A stretch of DNA of 26,989 nt from Pseudomonadota bacterium. Its GTDB lineage: Bacteria; Pseudomonadota; Gammaproteobacteria; Burkholderiales; Burkholderiaceae_C. Within the stretch, counting starts at the first letter, position 1, and each line of letters starts with the position of its first letter. A program made the translations under genes and the position numbers. Under the pieces are notes generated by a model. That model was given only the letters and a program-made list of their open reading frames with translations, made no database searches and was not told the DNA's origin. Positions 1-7,832 of this stretch are shown piece by piece. Where the stretch lies: assembly GCA_023418355.1 (NCBI GenBank), contig JAEZZU010000343.1, positions 1 to 26,989 of the forward strand, read 5' to 3'.

Positions 1-57
1 AGTGTTGCGGCTCCAGAGGTTGGGGCCACGCAAGGCACGGGTGCGAGAAATTTCCAT
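1..57 (-). CDS. cphA: Cyanophycin synthetase CphA, N-terminal fragment (cut by window edge)
   Basis: The reverse strand from 57 reads ATG and 19 open codons beginning MEISRTRALRGPNLWSRN, which I recognise as the usual N-terminus of full-length betaproteobacterial cyanophycin synthetases. The family makes multi-L-arginyl-poly-L-aspartate (cyanophycin), a cytoplasmic nitrogen reserve, adding Asp and then Arg at the expense of ATP. A purine-rich GGAAAGA lies about 7 bases before the ATG. The gene begins 83 bases after the stop of the short CphA-like gene on the same strand, so the two are probably one transcription unit. Only the start is visible, so nothing can be said about its catalytic motifs. 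Confidence 0.85.
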   Translation of the reverse strand, partial: MEISRTRALRGPNLWSRNT

Positions 58-107
58 GGTCTGTCTTTCCGCCAAGTTATGAGTCAAATTGGCTTCTAAC
101 GTAGATG

Positions 108-155
108 TATCAAGCGCTAGCAGCTATTTTTATGCAAGCATCAAGCCGCTTGATA
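108..155. repeat. Dispersed palindromic repeat, copy A (partial), overlapping the cphA' stop
   Basis: Outer arms TATCAAGCG (108-116) and CGCTTGATA (147-155) are perfect inverted copies. The arm CAAGCGCTAGCAGCTATTTTT-like stretch at 111-131 matches arms of three other intergenic elements near 7810, 9670 and 21934. The second long arm found in the other copies is not evident, so this copy may be truncated. It covers the last codons and stop of the short CphA-like gene and lies just before cphA. Confidence 0.6.
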
Positions 156-2141
156 GTCAAAAGTTTTGATGCCGGCGGCAATCAGCTCCGGCGTAATCTC
201 CAGCGCCCAAGCCGTGGCAACAGTCGCCAGCAAAGCCGCGTGGTCAGGCTCAAAGCCGTTCACAGGGCGCAGGCTGGTGAGCGTGCCCAGCACGCGTTCC
301 GTGTTGTCCTGCACCAGCACAACTTCCTCGCCCTTAAGCAGCACGGCGCGGCCACCGGCTTCGCGGTGCGCAGCCACGATGGCGTTGTTCGCATTCAGGC
401 TGTAGAACAGCACCTGGCCGTCACACAGGCGTGCCAGATCGGCGGTCTGCGCATCATCGGCATTGAGCACGCCTGCGCCACGCGACAGCACCACATCGAT
501 CTGGGTACGCAGCACGCGGGTCATCTGCCCGGCTTCGTAGATGTCGTGGTTCGCCAGCGCTTCGTAGCCGTCCATGTCGGTCACCACACCCACTTGGCAG
601 CGGTCATAGGCCAGACCTTCTTCCAGAATGGAGCGTGCCGAGGTCTGAACCACCGCTGCTTCGGCCAGACGGTTGACCAGCAGGCGGTGGGCCGCATGCC
701 AGTTGGTGTTGTCACCCTTCTGTGTCAGTCGGCCTTCGAAGAAGGTGCCTTCGCTGCTGGCCACGCCGGTGCGCTTGCCAGTCAGCTGCAGCAGCCAGCC
801 TACCAGTCGGGCGATGAAGGCGTTGTGGCGTGTGCCCGCAATGCCCACCACGGGAATGCGTGCGGCCAGGCCTTCGTTGTCACCTTCCTCGGCGGGGAAC
901 AGGTGCTCCACAATCGCCTGGCCTACAGGGCGTGCCACGCCCACGCTGGGCTTGAGGTGCATCAGCAGACCGGGGCCACCATTGACTTCCAGAATGGCGC
1001 CACCCTGTGCTTCCAGTGGCTTGGAAATGTCATGGCACACCAGATCCACGCCGGCAATATCCAGACCCACCACCTTGGTGGACAGGGCGGCCATATAGGC
1101 CACGTCGGGGTGCACATCGTCCGTGCAATCGACCGTCACCACCTTGGCACGGGGGTCATGCTGGCCATTGGGGTATTCGCCGCGCGAAGCCGCCACCACC
1201 TTGCCTCCCACCACCAGCAGGCGGTGCACATGGCCAGGCACAAAGCGCTCCACCATCACATAGCGGGTGAGTTTGCGTGCTGCCTCGTAGGCCGCGCGCA
1301 CTTCGGCTTCGGAATTGAGGTTGACGCTGACGCCTTCACCCTTGTTGGAGTTGTAGGGCTTCACGGTCACGGGCAGGCCCATGTAGTCCGCTTCTTCCCA
1401 GGCTGCATCAGCGCTGTAGACCAGCTCCCACTCGGGCACGGGCACGCCACAGGCCTTGAGCAGTTGCTTGCTCAGGTCCTTGTCTTCGGCAATGCCAAAG
1501 CCAATGGCGCTGGTCTTGTCGGTTTCGGTGCTCCAGATGCGGCGCTGTGCAGCGCCATAGCCCAGCTGCACCAGATTGCCATCGTTCAGGCGAATGAAAG
1601 GAATGCGGCGCGCTGCGGCTGCATTGACGATGCTGGCCGTGCTGGGGCCCAGATAGCGGTTTTCGATTTCGGCCTTGATGGCATCTACGGCCGCCTGCAC
1701 ATCAAAGGGCAAGTTGTTGATGGCCGCCATGATCAGTGCGTGGCCCTGCTTCAGTGCCACATGGGCCACCGACTCTTCAGGGCAGCGGAAGACCATGCGG
1801 TACACGCCACGCTGCGAGACGCTGCGGGTCTGACCAAACTCTGCGGGCATGCCTGCCATGTTCAGCAGCTCGATGATGGAGTGCTCCATCACATGACCGC
1901 ACCAGGTGCCTTCCTGCAGGCGCTCGATGAAGCCACCACGGTGGCCCACGCCACAGTGGTGCTCAATCAAGCCTGGGAGCCAGGCTGTCAGGCGCTCATT
2001 GAAACCTTCGATCTTGTTGGAGGGGTAGTCCTCCAGCTCGCCCAGGTCCAACCACACTTCAAGCACTGGACGGTAAGTCCAGACGCTGGGGCCACGAAGG
2101 TAAGTGGTGCGAAGCAGTTGGATGTCTTTGAATGTCGCCAT
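141..2141 (-). CDS. cphA': Short cyanophycin synthetase-like protein (CphA') with degenerate Mur-ligase P-loop
   Basis: A 666-residue protein of the cyanophycin synthetase family. The N-terminal family domain (about 1-160) and an ATP-grasp domain (about 220-480, with VKPYNSNKGEG and the metal-binding ILEVNGGPG) are present. The C-terminal Mur-ligase-like part starts near 430, where a full-length CphA has a GTNGKTT P-loop. Here it reads GIAGTRHNAF (around 433-442), lacking the Gly-Lys-Ser/Thr that binds ATP phosphates. The protein is also about 200 residues shorter than full-length CphA. I infer that one of the two ATP-dependent ligations is lost, as known for CphA2-type enzymes that polymerise preformed dipeptides; a supporting or regulatory role is also possible. 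It precedes cphA on the same strand and is divergent from the ABC/DUF1854 pair. The start ATG at 2141 is followed by MATFKDIQLLRTTYLRGPSV, matching the family N-terminus. Confidence 0.9.
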   Translation of the reverse strand: MATFKDIQLLRTTYLRGPSVWTYRPVLEVWLDLGELEDYPSNKIEGFNERLTAWLPGLIEHHCGVGHRGGFIERLQEGTWCGHVMEHSIIELLNMAGMPAEFGQTRSVSQRGVYRMVFRCPEESVAHVALKQGHALIMAAINNLPFDVQAAVDAIKAEIENRYLGPSTASIVNAAAARRIPFIRLNDGNLVQLGYGAAQRRIWSTETDKTSAIGFGIAEDKDLSKQLLKACGVPVPEWELVYSADAAWEEADYMGLPVTVKPYNSNKGEGVSVNLNSEAEVRAAYEAARKLTRYVMVERFVPGHVHRLLVVGGKVVAASRGEYPNGQHDPRAKVVTVDCTDDVHPDVAYMAALSTKVVGLDIAGVDLVCHDISKPLEAQGGAILEVNGGPGLLMHLKPSVGVARPVGQAIVEHLFPAEEGDNEGLAARIPVVGIAGTRHNAFIARLVGWLLQLTGKRTGVASSEGTFFEGRLTQKGDNTNWHAAHRLLVNRLAEAAVVQTSARSILEEGLAYDRCQVGVVTDMDGYEALANHDIYEAGQMTRVLRTQIDVVLSRGAGVLNADDAQTADLARLCDGQVLFYSLNANNAIVAAHREAGGRAVLLKGEEVVLVQDNTERVLGTLTSLRPVNGFEPDHAALLATVATAWALEITPELIAAGIKTFDYQAA

Positions 2142-2227
2142 GAATAATCAGCGTGGTGTTGAGAAGGCTGGGTCAGAAACCACAGTCTGAATAAGAAAGG
2201 CCTATTGTGTGCGGGAGGTAAAACCGA

Positions 2228-2262
2228 GGCTGTTTGTCAGCCAAACTCTGCCCTGATACGTT
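2228..2262 (+). promoter_or_regulatory. Putative sigma-70 promoter overlapping a GGCTG/CAGCC dyad, upstream of the ABC gene
   Basis: TTGTCA (2234-2239), 17 bases, then TACGTT (2257-2262) make a plausible -35/-10 pair pointing to the ABC transporter gene. A perfect dyad GGCTG-TTTGT-CAGCC (2228-2242) overlaps the -35. A second dyad with the same half-sites, TGGCTG-AA-CAGCCA, lies at 2326-2339. The 221-base region between the divergent cyanophycin units has no other gene I can support. No strong promoter for the minus-strand cphA' gene stood out. Confidence 0.35.
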
Positions 2263-2325
2263 CAAGGGTTTAGTTCCTACTCGATGGCAATGCGTTCTTG
2301 CAGAGAATACGCCTTGCCCACCCTG

Positions 2326-2339
2326 TGGCTGAACAGCCA
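2326..2339. repeat. Inverted repeat TGGCTG-AA-CAGCCA before the ABC gene
   Basis: A perfect 6-base dyad with a 2-base centre. It shares half-sites with the dyad at 2228-2242 and lies 23 bases before the ABC start codon. It could be an operator or a hairpin in the leader; sequence alone cannot decide. Confidence 0.35.
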
Positions 2340-2362
2340 ACGCGGGGTTCAAACGATTCAAC

Positions 2363-4651
2363 ATGCAACATTTCCATCACGTCGATGCCTCCACCCCATT
2401 AGGGGCCGAACTGCGCGAACAACTCGCACCCCATGAAAACGTTCAAGCGGCCTTGCCGGTTGACTTGAGCGTCTCGCTGCGCTTCGCTCCGGGCCTGCTG
2501 GCACTGACGGATCAGCGTCTGATCGGCAAAGATGCAGATGGTGCATGGCAGACCTGGCCACTGACCGCAGACCTGCAACTGCGCCTGATTGACCATGCCG
2601 GGGTAGGCACACTGGAACTGCACAACCAGACCGAACGCCTGGCATTGTGGCGCTTTACACTGGGCCAGCAGACCCAGGTCATGCATTTTCTTCAGCGTTT
2701 TGACCGCCTGCGCGATGCCACAGCAGCTGGCACGCTGCAACAGGCGCTGGTGGCGCCAGAGGAAAGCCGCTGTCCCGCCTGCGGCGAGGTACTGCCTCCT
2801 GACAGTGACGAATGCCCGGCCTGCGCCCGCCAGGCTGCGCCCAAGACATCGACCTGGGTGCTGCTTCGCATTGGCCGCTTTGCCAAGCCCTACCGCAAGC
2901 TGCTGATTCTGGGCTTCATCCTGACGCTGCTGTCCACGGCCGCGACGCTGGTGCCCCCCTATATGACCATCCCGCTGATGGACGACATCCTTGTCCCCTT
3001 CCAGCGCGATGGCAAACCCGTGGACATGTGGCTCACCGGCCTGTACCTCGGTGGACTGCTGCTGTCGGCCCTGCTGGCCTGGGGCCTTGGCTGGGCACGC
3101 ACCTGGACCATGGCCAAGGTGTCCGAGCGCATTGGCGCGGACATGCGCACCACCACCTATGCGCACATGATGAAGCAGTCGCTGGAATACTTTGGCGGCA
3201 AGCGCACGGGTGACCTGATGAGCCGCATCAGCGCCGACACGGACCGCATCAACATGTTCCTGTCGCTGTATGCGCTGGACTTTGTGACCGACGTGATCAT
3301 GATTGTGATGACGGCGATCATTCTGGCCTCCATCAACCCCTGGCTGGCGCTGGTCACGCTGCTGCCCCTGCCCTTTATCGTCTGGCTGATCCAGAAGGTG
3401 CGTGGTCGCCTGAGCGTGGGCTTTGACCGCACCAGCCGCGTCTGGGCCGAAGTGACCAATGTGCTGTCCGACACCATTCCCGGCGTGCGCGTGGTCAAGG
3501 CGTTCGCCCAGGAAGAGCATGAGATCGAGCGCTTCCGCCAGGCCAACCAGCGCAATCTGGAAGCCAATGACAAGGTCAACAAGACCTGGTCACTGTTCTC
3601 CCCCACCGTGGGGCTGATGACGGAAATCGGCATTCTCATCGTCTGGGGCTTTGGCATCTGGCTGGTGGCGCACGATCAGATCACCGTCGGTGTGCTGGCA
3701 GCGTTCATTGCCTATATCGGGCGCTTCTACACACGCCTGGACTCCATGAGCCGCATCGTGAACATCACACAGAAAGCGGCCGCCGGTGCCAAGCGCATCT
3801 TTGACGTGCTGGATCAGGTCAGCACCGTGCCCGAGCCCACCAACCCCGTGCAGCTGCCCCAGCCCGTGCAGGGCCGTATCACACTGCAGGACGTGGGCTT
3901 TCGCTACGGCAGCCGCCAGGTGATCCGCAACCTGAATCTGGACATCAAGCCCGGTGAAATGATTGGTCTGGTCGGCCACAGCGGCTCGGGCAAGTCCACC
4001 TTGGTGAACCTGATCAACCGCTTCTACGACGTGACCGAAGGCAGCATCCAGCTCGACGGCATCGACGTGCGCCGCATGGCCGTGGCCGACTACCGCCGCA
4101 ACATCGGCCTGGTGTTGCAGGAGCCCTTCCTCTTCTTCGGCACCGTGGCGGAGAACATTGCCTATGGCAAGCCCAACGCCACCCGTGCCGAGATCGTGGC
4201 CGCCGCCCGTGCCGCCCATGCGCATGAATTCATTCTGCGTCTGCCCCACGGCTATGACTCCGTGGTGGGCGAACGCGGCCAGGGCCTGTCCGGCGGTGAG
4301 CGCCAGCGCATCAGCATTGCGCGCGCCCTGTTGATCGACCCTCGCCTGCTGATCCTCGACGAAGCCACCTCGGCCGTGGACACCGAAACCGAAAAGGAAA
4401 TCCAGAAGGCGCTGGACAACCTCGTGCAAGGCCGCACCACGATTGCGATTGCCCACCGCCTGTCCACACTGCGCAAGGCGGACCGTCTGGTCGTCATGGA
4501 CCGTGGCGAAATTGTGGAAGTCGGCCCCCATGATGAACTCATGGCCGCCAAGGGCGCCTACTGGCGTCTGTATGAAGCCCAGGCCCGCCGCGCCGAAGAA
4601 GATGCACAGGCTGCCGGTCTGACCGTGGCCCGCGAAGGAGAAAAAGCATGA
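2363..4651 (+). CDS. Cyanophycin-associated ABC transporter (fused permease-ATPase with zinc ribbon)
   Basis: A 762-residue half-transporter of the ABCB/MsbA exporter type. The first ~130 residues form a soluble domain. A zinc ribbon with two CPAC-type knuckles follows at about 138-154 (CPACGEVLPPDSDECPAC). Six membrane segments lie at roughly 175-470. The nucleotide-binding domain carries Walker A GHSGSGKST (538-546), signature LSGGE (642-646), Walker B LLILDEAT with catalytic Glu near 667, and an H-loop in AIAHRLS. It is expected to work as a dimer in the inner membrane. Its last codons overlap the DUF1854 gene (ATGA at 4648-4651), so the two are translationally coupled. The pair sits divergently beside cphA genes, an association recognised in genome annotation as cyanophycin-metabolism-associated; the cargo is unknown. 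No strong ribosome site precedes ATG 2363, but the reading is open and the N-terminus looks natural. Confidence 0.88.
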   Translation: MQHFHHVDASTPLGAELREQLAPHENVQAALPVDLSVSLRFAPGLLALTDQRLIGKDADGAWQTWPLTADLQLRLIDHAGVGTLELHNQTERLALWRFTLGQQTQVMHFLQRFDRLRDATAAGTLQQALVAPEESRCPACGEVLPPDSDECPACARQAAPKTSTWVLLRIGRFAKPYRKLLILGFILTLLSTAATLVPPYMTIPLMDDILVPFQRDGKPVDMWLTGLYLGGLLLSALLAWGLGWARTWTMAKVSERIGADMRTTTYAHMMKQSLEYFGGKRTGDLMSRISADTDRINMFLSLYALDFVTDVIMIVMTAIILASINPWLALVTLLPLPFIVWLIQKVRGRLSVGFDRTSRVWAEVTNVLSDTIPGVRVVKAFAQEEHEIERFRQANQRNLEANDKVNKTWSLFSPTVGLMTEIGILIVWGFGIWLVAHDQITVGVLAAFIAYIGRFYTRLDSMSRIVNITQKAAAGAKRIFDVLDQVSTVPEPTNPVQLPQPVQGRITLQDVGFRYGSRQVIRNLNLDIKPGEMIGLVGHSGSGKSTLVNLINRFYDVTEGSIQLDGIDVRRMAVADYRRNIGLVLQEPFLFFGTVAENIAYGKPNATRAEIVAAARAAHAHEFILRLPHGYDSVVGERGQGLSGGERQRISIARALLIDPRLLILDEATSAVDTETEKEIQKALDNLVQGRTTIAIAHRLSTLRKADRLVVMDRGEIVEVGPHDELMAAKGAYWRLYEAQARRAEEDAQAAGLTVAREGEKA

Positions 4652-5121
4652 GTGCCCCATCCATCACCCTGCACCGCAATACCCATGGCCGCCTGTGCCT
4701 GACGCTGGCTGACGGCACCTTGCACGAAGACATCACGCCCGTGCGCGCCTTCCCGATTGCTGCGCCCACGGAAGCCATCTCCTTGGTCGGCAGCGACGGC
4801 AAGGAGGTCTACTGGATTACCCAGCTGGCCGAGCTGCCCGCCTCCATGCAGCAGTTGCTGGCCGAAGACTTTGCCGTGCGTGAGTTCGTGCCCGAGGTGC
4901 TGCAGATCGAAGCCATCGACGCGATTTCCGTGCCCAGCACCTGGACGGTGCGCACCAACAAGGGACAGGCCAGCCTCACGCTCAAGGCCGAAGAAGACAT
5001 CCGCAAGCTCGAAGGCCGCCACCACCTGCTCATTACCAGCCGTGACGGCGTGCAGTACCGCATCCGTGATGCACGCCAGCTGGACAAGGCATCGCAGAAA
5101 TTCCTGGAGCGTTTCCTGTAA
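4648..5121 (+). CDS. Cyanophycin-associated DUF1854 family protein
   Basis: A soluble 157-residue protein with no signal peptide or membrane segment. It starts within the stop of the ABC transporter gene (ATGA overlap), with the purine-rich GAAGGAGAAAAAGC before it as ribosome site. The sequence has the mixed beta pattern of DUF1854, including an HRNTHGRLCLTLADG start and a VRAFPIAAPTEAISLVGSDG segment. Function is unknown. The fixed coupling to a zinc-ribbon ABC exporter and nearby cphA genes suggests it is a partner or regulator of that transporter in cyanophycin metabolism. No clear rho-independent terminator follows; an AT-rich dyad GATTTTTT-TC-AAAAAATC lies at 5171-5188. Confidence 0.85.
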   Translation: MSAPSITLHRNTHGRLCLTLADGTLHEDITPVRAFPIAAPTEAISLVGSDGKEVYWITQLAELPASMQQLLAEDFAVREFVPEVLQIEAIDAISVPSTWTVRTNKGQASLTLKAEEDIRKLEGRHHLLITSRDGVQYRIRDARQLDKASQKFLERFL

Positions 5122-5191
5122 CAGAACGGCCCTCTGCCGAATGGGCAAGGAGCGATTCCGACAAACGGTCGATTTTTTTCAAAAAATCTTC

Positions 5192-5218
5192 TAAATTTTC
5201 GCTCCACGCTGCCGATAA
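5192..5218 (+). promoter_or_regulatory. Near-consensus sigma-28 (FliA) promoter
   Basis: TAAATTTT (5192-5199), exactly 11 bases, then GCCGATAA (5211-5218). The established FliA consensus is TAAAGTTT-N11-GCCGATAA, so 15 of 16 defined bases match with perfect spacing. Transcription would start about 40 bases before the ATG at 5268. Confidence 0.8.
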
Positions 5219-5267
5219 AGGTGACGGAACCGCTTTTTGACGATCACCACGAGCCGAGGGCCTAACC

Positions 5268-5711
5268 ATGTCAATACCACCTGTAGAACGCAATCCCATC
5301 CAGTGGACCAACGCCCAAGGTGCGAACTTGTATTCCACAGGTGCGTCTGGCCCTGCTGCCATCCGCCCAGTTCACCCTGTGAACGCCGTCGAGTCCACCG
5401 ACAAGCTCGGCGAAGGCGTCACGGTCACCATCAAGAGCCCTGAGCGCCCCACCGACGTCAGCCGTGAAGACCGCGACTGGACCGAAGTGCAGGCCAAGCA
5501 GGTCAAAGAAGAAGAGCAGGAGCCACCCAAGGAGCCGCTGTACAAACAACTGATTGAGCACATCCAGTCCATGTGGCGCGCCAGTGCCATGGCGGTGGAA
5601 GTGTTTGAACAGGCCCAGAAGACCGACCAGCAGGAGCGCAACATGCAGCAGGTGCGCAATGAGCCGCTGACTTACGAAGAGCCCCGCGTCAAGCGCACTG
5701 GCGGTCTGTAA
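5268..5711 (+). CDS. Hypothetical 147-residue protein, probably in the flagellar (FliA) regulon
   Basis: I do not recognise the family. The protein is hydrophilic and has no signal peptide or membrane segment. Residues 1-60 are Pro/Ser/Val-rich and probably disordered. Residues 60-90 are strongly acidic and charged (EEEQEPPKEP). Residues ~90-125 can form one or two amphipathic helices (LYKQLIEHIQSMWRASAMAVEVFEQAQ). The start ATG 5268 has GAGGG seven bases upstream (5256-5260). A near-perfect sigma-28 promoter precedes it by about 50 bases, and a strong terminator follows 18 bases after the stop, so it is a monocistronic unit. From the promoter I infer a role in motility, chemotaxis or late flagellar assembly, though no flagellar gene is adjacent. 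Confidence 0.75.
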   Translation: MSIPPVERNPIQWTNAQGANLYSTGASGPAAIRPVHPVNAVESTDKLGEGVTVTIKSPERPTDVSREDRDWTEVQAKQVKEEEQEPPKEPLYKQLIEHIQSMWRASAMAVEVFEQAQKTDQQERNMQQVRNEPLTYEEPRVKRTGGL

Positions 5712-5729
5712 GATCTCCATCGAACCAAC

Positions 5730-5758
5730 AAAAAAGCCACTTTCAAGTGGCTTTTTTT
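5730..5758. terminator. Bidirectional rho-independent terminator
   Basis: Stem GCCACTT (5736-5742) / AAGTGGC (5745-5751), flanked by an A-run on the left and TTTTTTT on the right. It can end both the plus-strand FliA-type gene and the minus-strand 5'-nucleotidase gene that converge here. Confidence 0.9.
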
Positions 5759-5779
5759 GTGCTCCGTTGGCTGATTTGC

Positions 5780-6694
5780 TTACTTCGCAGCGTTCGCAAT
5801 CCCGCTGCGCACATGCCCGGCAGGCACATGGGCACTGGCGGACTGCACATGGCCGGTCTGGTCGTCAAAGAAAAAGTCCGGCGCAAACTCACGCAGAAAC
5901 TCGCCCTTGGGCAGACCGCCTAGGAACATGGCCTCATCCACCTCAATCTGCCAATCCATCAGCGTGCGGATGGCGCGTTCGTGCGCCGGAGCGCTGCGCG
6001 CGGTCACCAGCGCCGTGCGCAGGCGCATGCCGCCCGTGTCGCCCTCCTGCACGGCCTGCTGCAGGCGGTGCAGCGCCACCAGCAGCGGCTTGAAGGGGCC
6101 GTCCGGCAGGGGCTGCTTCACATGCTCGACCTCGTGCTGCATGAACGCTGCCAGCCCATCGCGCTGGTAGACGCGCTCGGCCTCGTCCGAAAACAGCACG
6201 GCATCGCCGTCAAAGGCAATGCGCACTTCCTGCGGATGGGCGTTGCTGGCCCCGGCTGATTCCGTGATCACCCGCGCGGCCGGGTAGCCCAGGTTCAGCG
6301 CCTCGGTCACGTCCACCGCATTGGCCGACAGAAAGAGGTGCGCGCCCAGTGGCCGCAGATAGCCATACGGGTCGCGCCCCTGCGTGAACACGCCGCGCTG
6401 AATGCTGTCCAGCCCATGGGCTTTGACACTGCGAAACACGCGCATGCCGCTGACCGGGTCATTGCGCGAGAGCACCACCACCTCCACACGGCGCTGGCCG
6501 CCCTGGTTAAAGGCCAGCAGCTTTCTCACCAGCGGCAGTGCCACGCCGGGTGCGGCAGGCACATCCAGCCGCTCGCGCTGCAGCTGCACATAGGCGGCGG
6601 GGTCATCCTCAAACACACGGTTTTCGGCTTCAAAGTCGAACAGCGCACGCGAAGAGATAGCAACAACCAGTTGGTCCTGCAGTGAAACAGCCAT
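5780..6694 (-). CDS. 5'-nucleotidase (cytosolic type, PF06189-like)
   Basis: A 304-residue cytoplasmic protein resembling the bacterial homologues of cytosolic 5'-nucleotidase I, which hydrolyse nucleoside monophosphates. Family motifs visible are VAISSRALFDFE near residues 11-22, with the candidate nucleophile Asp, VVVLSRNDP, the LFLSAN block, and IAFDGDAVLFSDEAERV. The latter is the DxD/E acidic motif of this HAD-like fold. There is no signal peptide, unlike periplasmic UshA-type enzymes. The gene starts 29 bases after the stop of the luciferase-like gene on the same strand, so they are probably co-transcribed. A GGAG lies about 10 bases before the ATG at 6694. Nucleotide preference cannot be read from sequence. 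Confidence 0.82.
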   Translation of the reverse strand: MAVSLQDQLVVAISSRALFDFEAENRVFEDDPAAYVQLQRERLDVPAAPGVALPLVRKLLAFNQGGQRRVEVVVLSRNDPVSGMRVFRSVKAHGLDSIQRGVFTQGRDPYGYLRPLGAHLFLSANAVDVTEALNLGYPAARVITESAGASNAHPQEVRIAFDGDAVLFSDEAERVYQRDGLAAFMQHEVEHVKQPLPDGPFKPLLVALHRLQQAVQEGDTGGMRLRTALVTARSAPAHERAIRTLMDWQIEVDEAMFLGGLPKGEFLREFAPDFFFDDQTGHVQSASAHVPAGHVRSGIANAAK

Positions 6695-6723
6695 GGTGGA
6701 AATGCTCCGGAGCTTTCAGAGAA

Positions 6724-7725
6724 TCAGGGCTTGGCGACGGCCTGCGCGGCAATCTCCAGACTGCGCAGGCGCAGTGCAGGATCGTACACATCACTGACCA
6801 GAATCAGCTCATCGGCCTCGCAGTGCTGCTGGATGCGGGCAAAGCCCTGGCGCACCGTCTCTTCACTGCCCACCACCGACATGGCCAGAAAGTCATTCAC
6901 CGCAGCCTGCTCGCGCGGGCCAATCATCTGCATGAAGCCCTCCAGCGGCGGCGGCATCTTGCCGCGCTGCCCGGTCAGAATGCCGAGCACTCGCTGCTGG
7001 CTGCTGGTGGCGAGGAACTGCGCTTCTTCATCCGTAGGCGCAGCCACCACAGGCACGCCCACCATGACATAAGGCTTGTCCAGCACCGCCGAGGGCTGGA
7101 ACATCTGGCGGTACAGCGCAATGGCCTGGTGCAGAAAGCGCGGCGCAAAGTGCGAGGCAAAGGCGTAGGGCAGGCCCTTCATGGCCGCCAGCTGGGCCGA
7201 ATACAGACTGGAGCCCAGCAGCCAGATGGGAATATTCGTGTCCGTGCCCGGCGTGGCGCTAATGCGTGCATGGGGGTCCGCAGGCCCCAGCAGGCGCTGC
7301 AGCTCGGCCACATCGCGCGGGAAGTCTTCTTCGGTCTCCAGGCGGTCGCGGCGCAGCGCGCGCATGGTGGCACCGTCCGTGCCGGGCGCGCGGCCCAGGC
7401 CCAGATCAATGCGGCCCGGATACAGCTCGGCCAGCGTGCCAAAGGCTTCGGCCACCACCAGCGGCGCATGGTTGGGCAGCATGATGCCGCCCGAGCCCAC
7501 GCGGATGCGCTCGGTCTTGCCTGCGATATGGCCGATCAGCACGGCCGTGGCGGAACTCGCAATGCCGGGCATGTTGTGGTGCTCGGCCAGCCAGTAGCGC
7601 ACAAAGCCCAGCTCCTCGCATTTCTGCGCAGTGCGCACGGCAATGTCCAGCGCATCGCGCACCGTGCCGCCTTCGCGCACGGGTACCAGATCGAGCATGG
7701 AAAGACGTGGCTTTTTGATCCACAT
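6724..7725 (-). CDS. LLM-class (luciferase-like) flavin-dependent oxidoreductase
   Basis: A 333-residue TIM-barrel flavoprotein of the bacterial-luciferase-like superfamily, using reduced FMN or F420-type cofactor; in proteobacteria usually FMN. The N-terminus (LSMLDLVPVREGG), the RYWLAEHHNMPGIASSATAVLIGHIA block, VGSGGIMLPNHAPLVVAEAFGTL and IDLGLGRAPGTD are hallmarks of the MsnO8/YhbW subgroup. ATG 7725 is preceded by AGGAGT at good spacing. It is the first gene of a likely two-gene unit with the 5'-nucleotidase. Substrate unknown; many members are uncharacterised monooxygenases. Confidence 0.88.
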   Translation of the reverse strand: MWIKKPRLSMLDLVPVREGGTVRDALDIAVRTAQKCEELGFVRYWLAEHHNMPGIASSATAVLIGHIAGKTERIRVGSGGIMLPNHAPLVVAEAFGTLAELYPGRIDLGLGRAPGTDGATMRALRRDRLETEEDFPRDVAELQRLLGPADPHARISATPGTDTNIPIWLLGSSLYSAQLAAMKGLPYAFASHFAPRFLHQAIALYRQMFQPSAVLDKPYVMVGVPVVAAPTDEEAQFLATSSQQRVLGILTGQRGKMPPPLEGFMQMIGPREQAAVNDFLAMSVVGSEETVRQGFARIQQHCEADELILVSDVYDPALRLRSLEIAAQAVAKP

Positions 7726-7740
7726 ACGGCTTTACTCCTG

Positions 7741-7832
7741 TTTTGAGAGCTTTTAGCGCCTGCAATACCTTGATTTCAGATACTTTTCAATCTGAAACCT
7801 TGAATATTCAAGCGCTACCAGCTCACTTTTTT
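7741..7832. repeat. Dispersed palindromic repeat, copy B, with nested hairpins
   Basis: The right arm CAAGCGCTACCAGCTCACTT (7809-7828) and a left arm with AGAGCTTTTAGCGC (7746-7759) match the copies near 9600 and 21862. Inside are two further dyads: TTTCAGAT (7774-7781) / ATCTGAAA (7790-7797), and the perfect 14-base palindrome CTTGAATATTCAAG (7799-7812). The right arm also supplies the stop and last codons of the small membrane protein gene. There is no gene between 7726 and 7822. Confidence 0.65.

Noticed and set aside
105..2147. 680-residue plus-strand open frame opposite the cyanophycin synthetase-like gene
   Set aside because: It is an antisense shadow: His/Gln/Ala-rich translation with no family motifs, while the minus frame encodes a clear synthetase.
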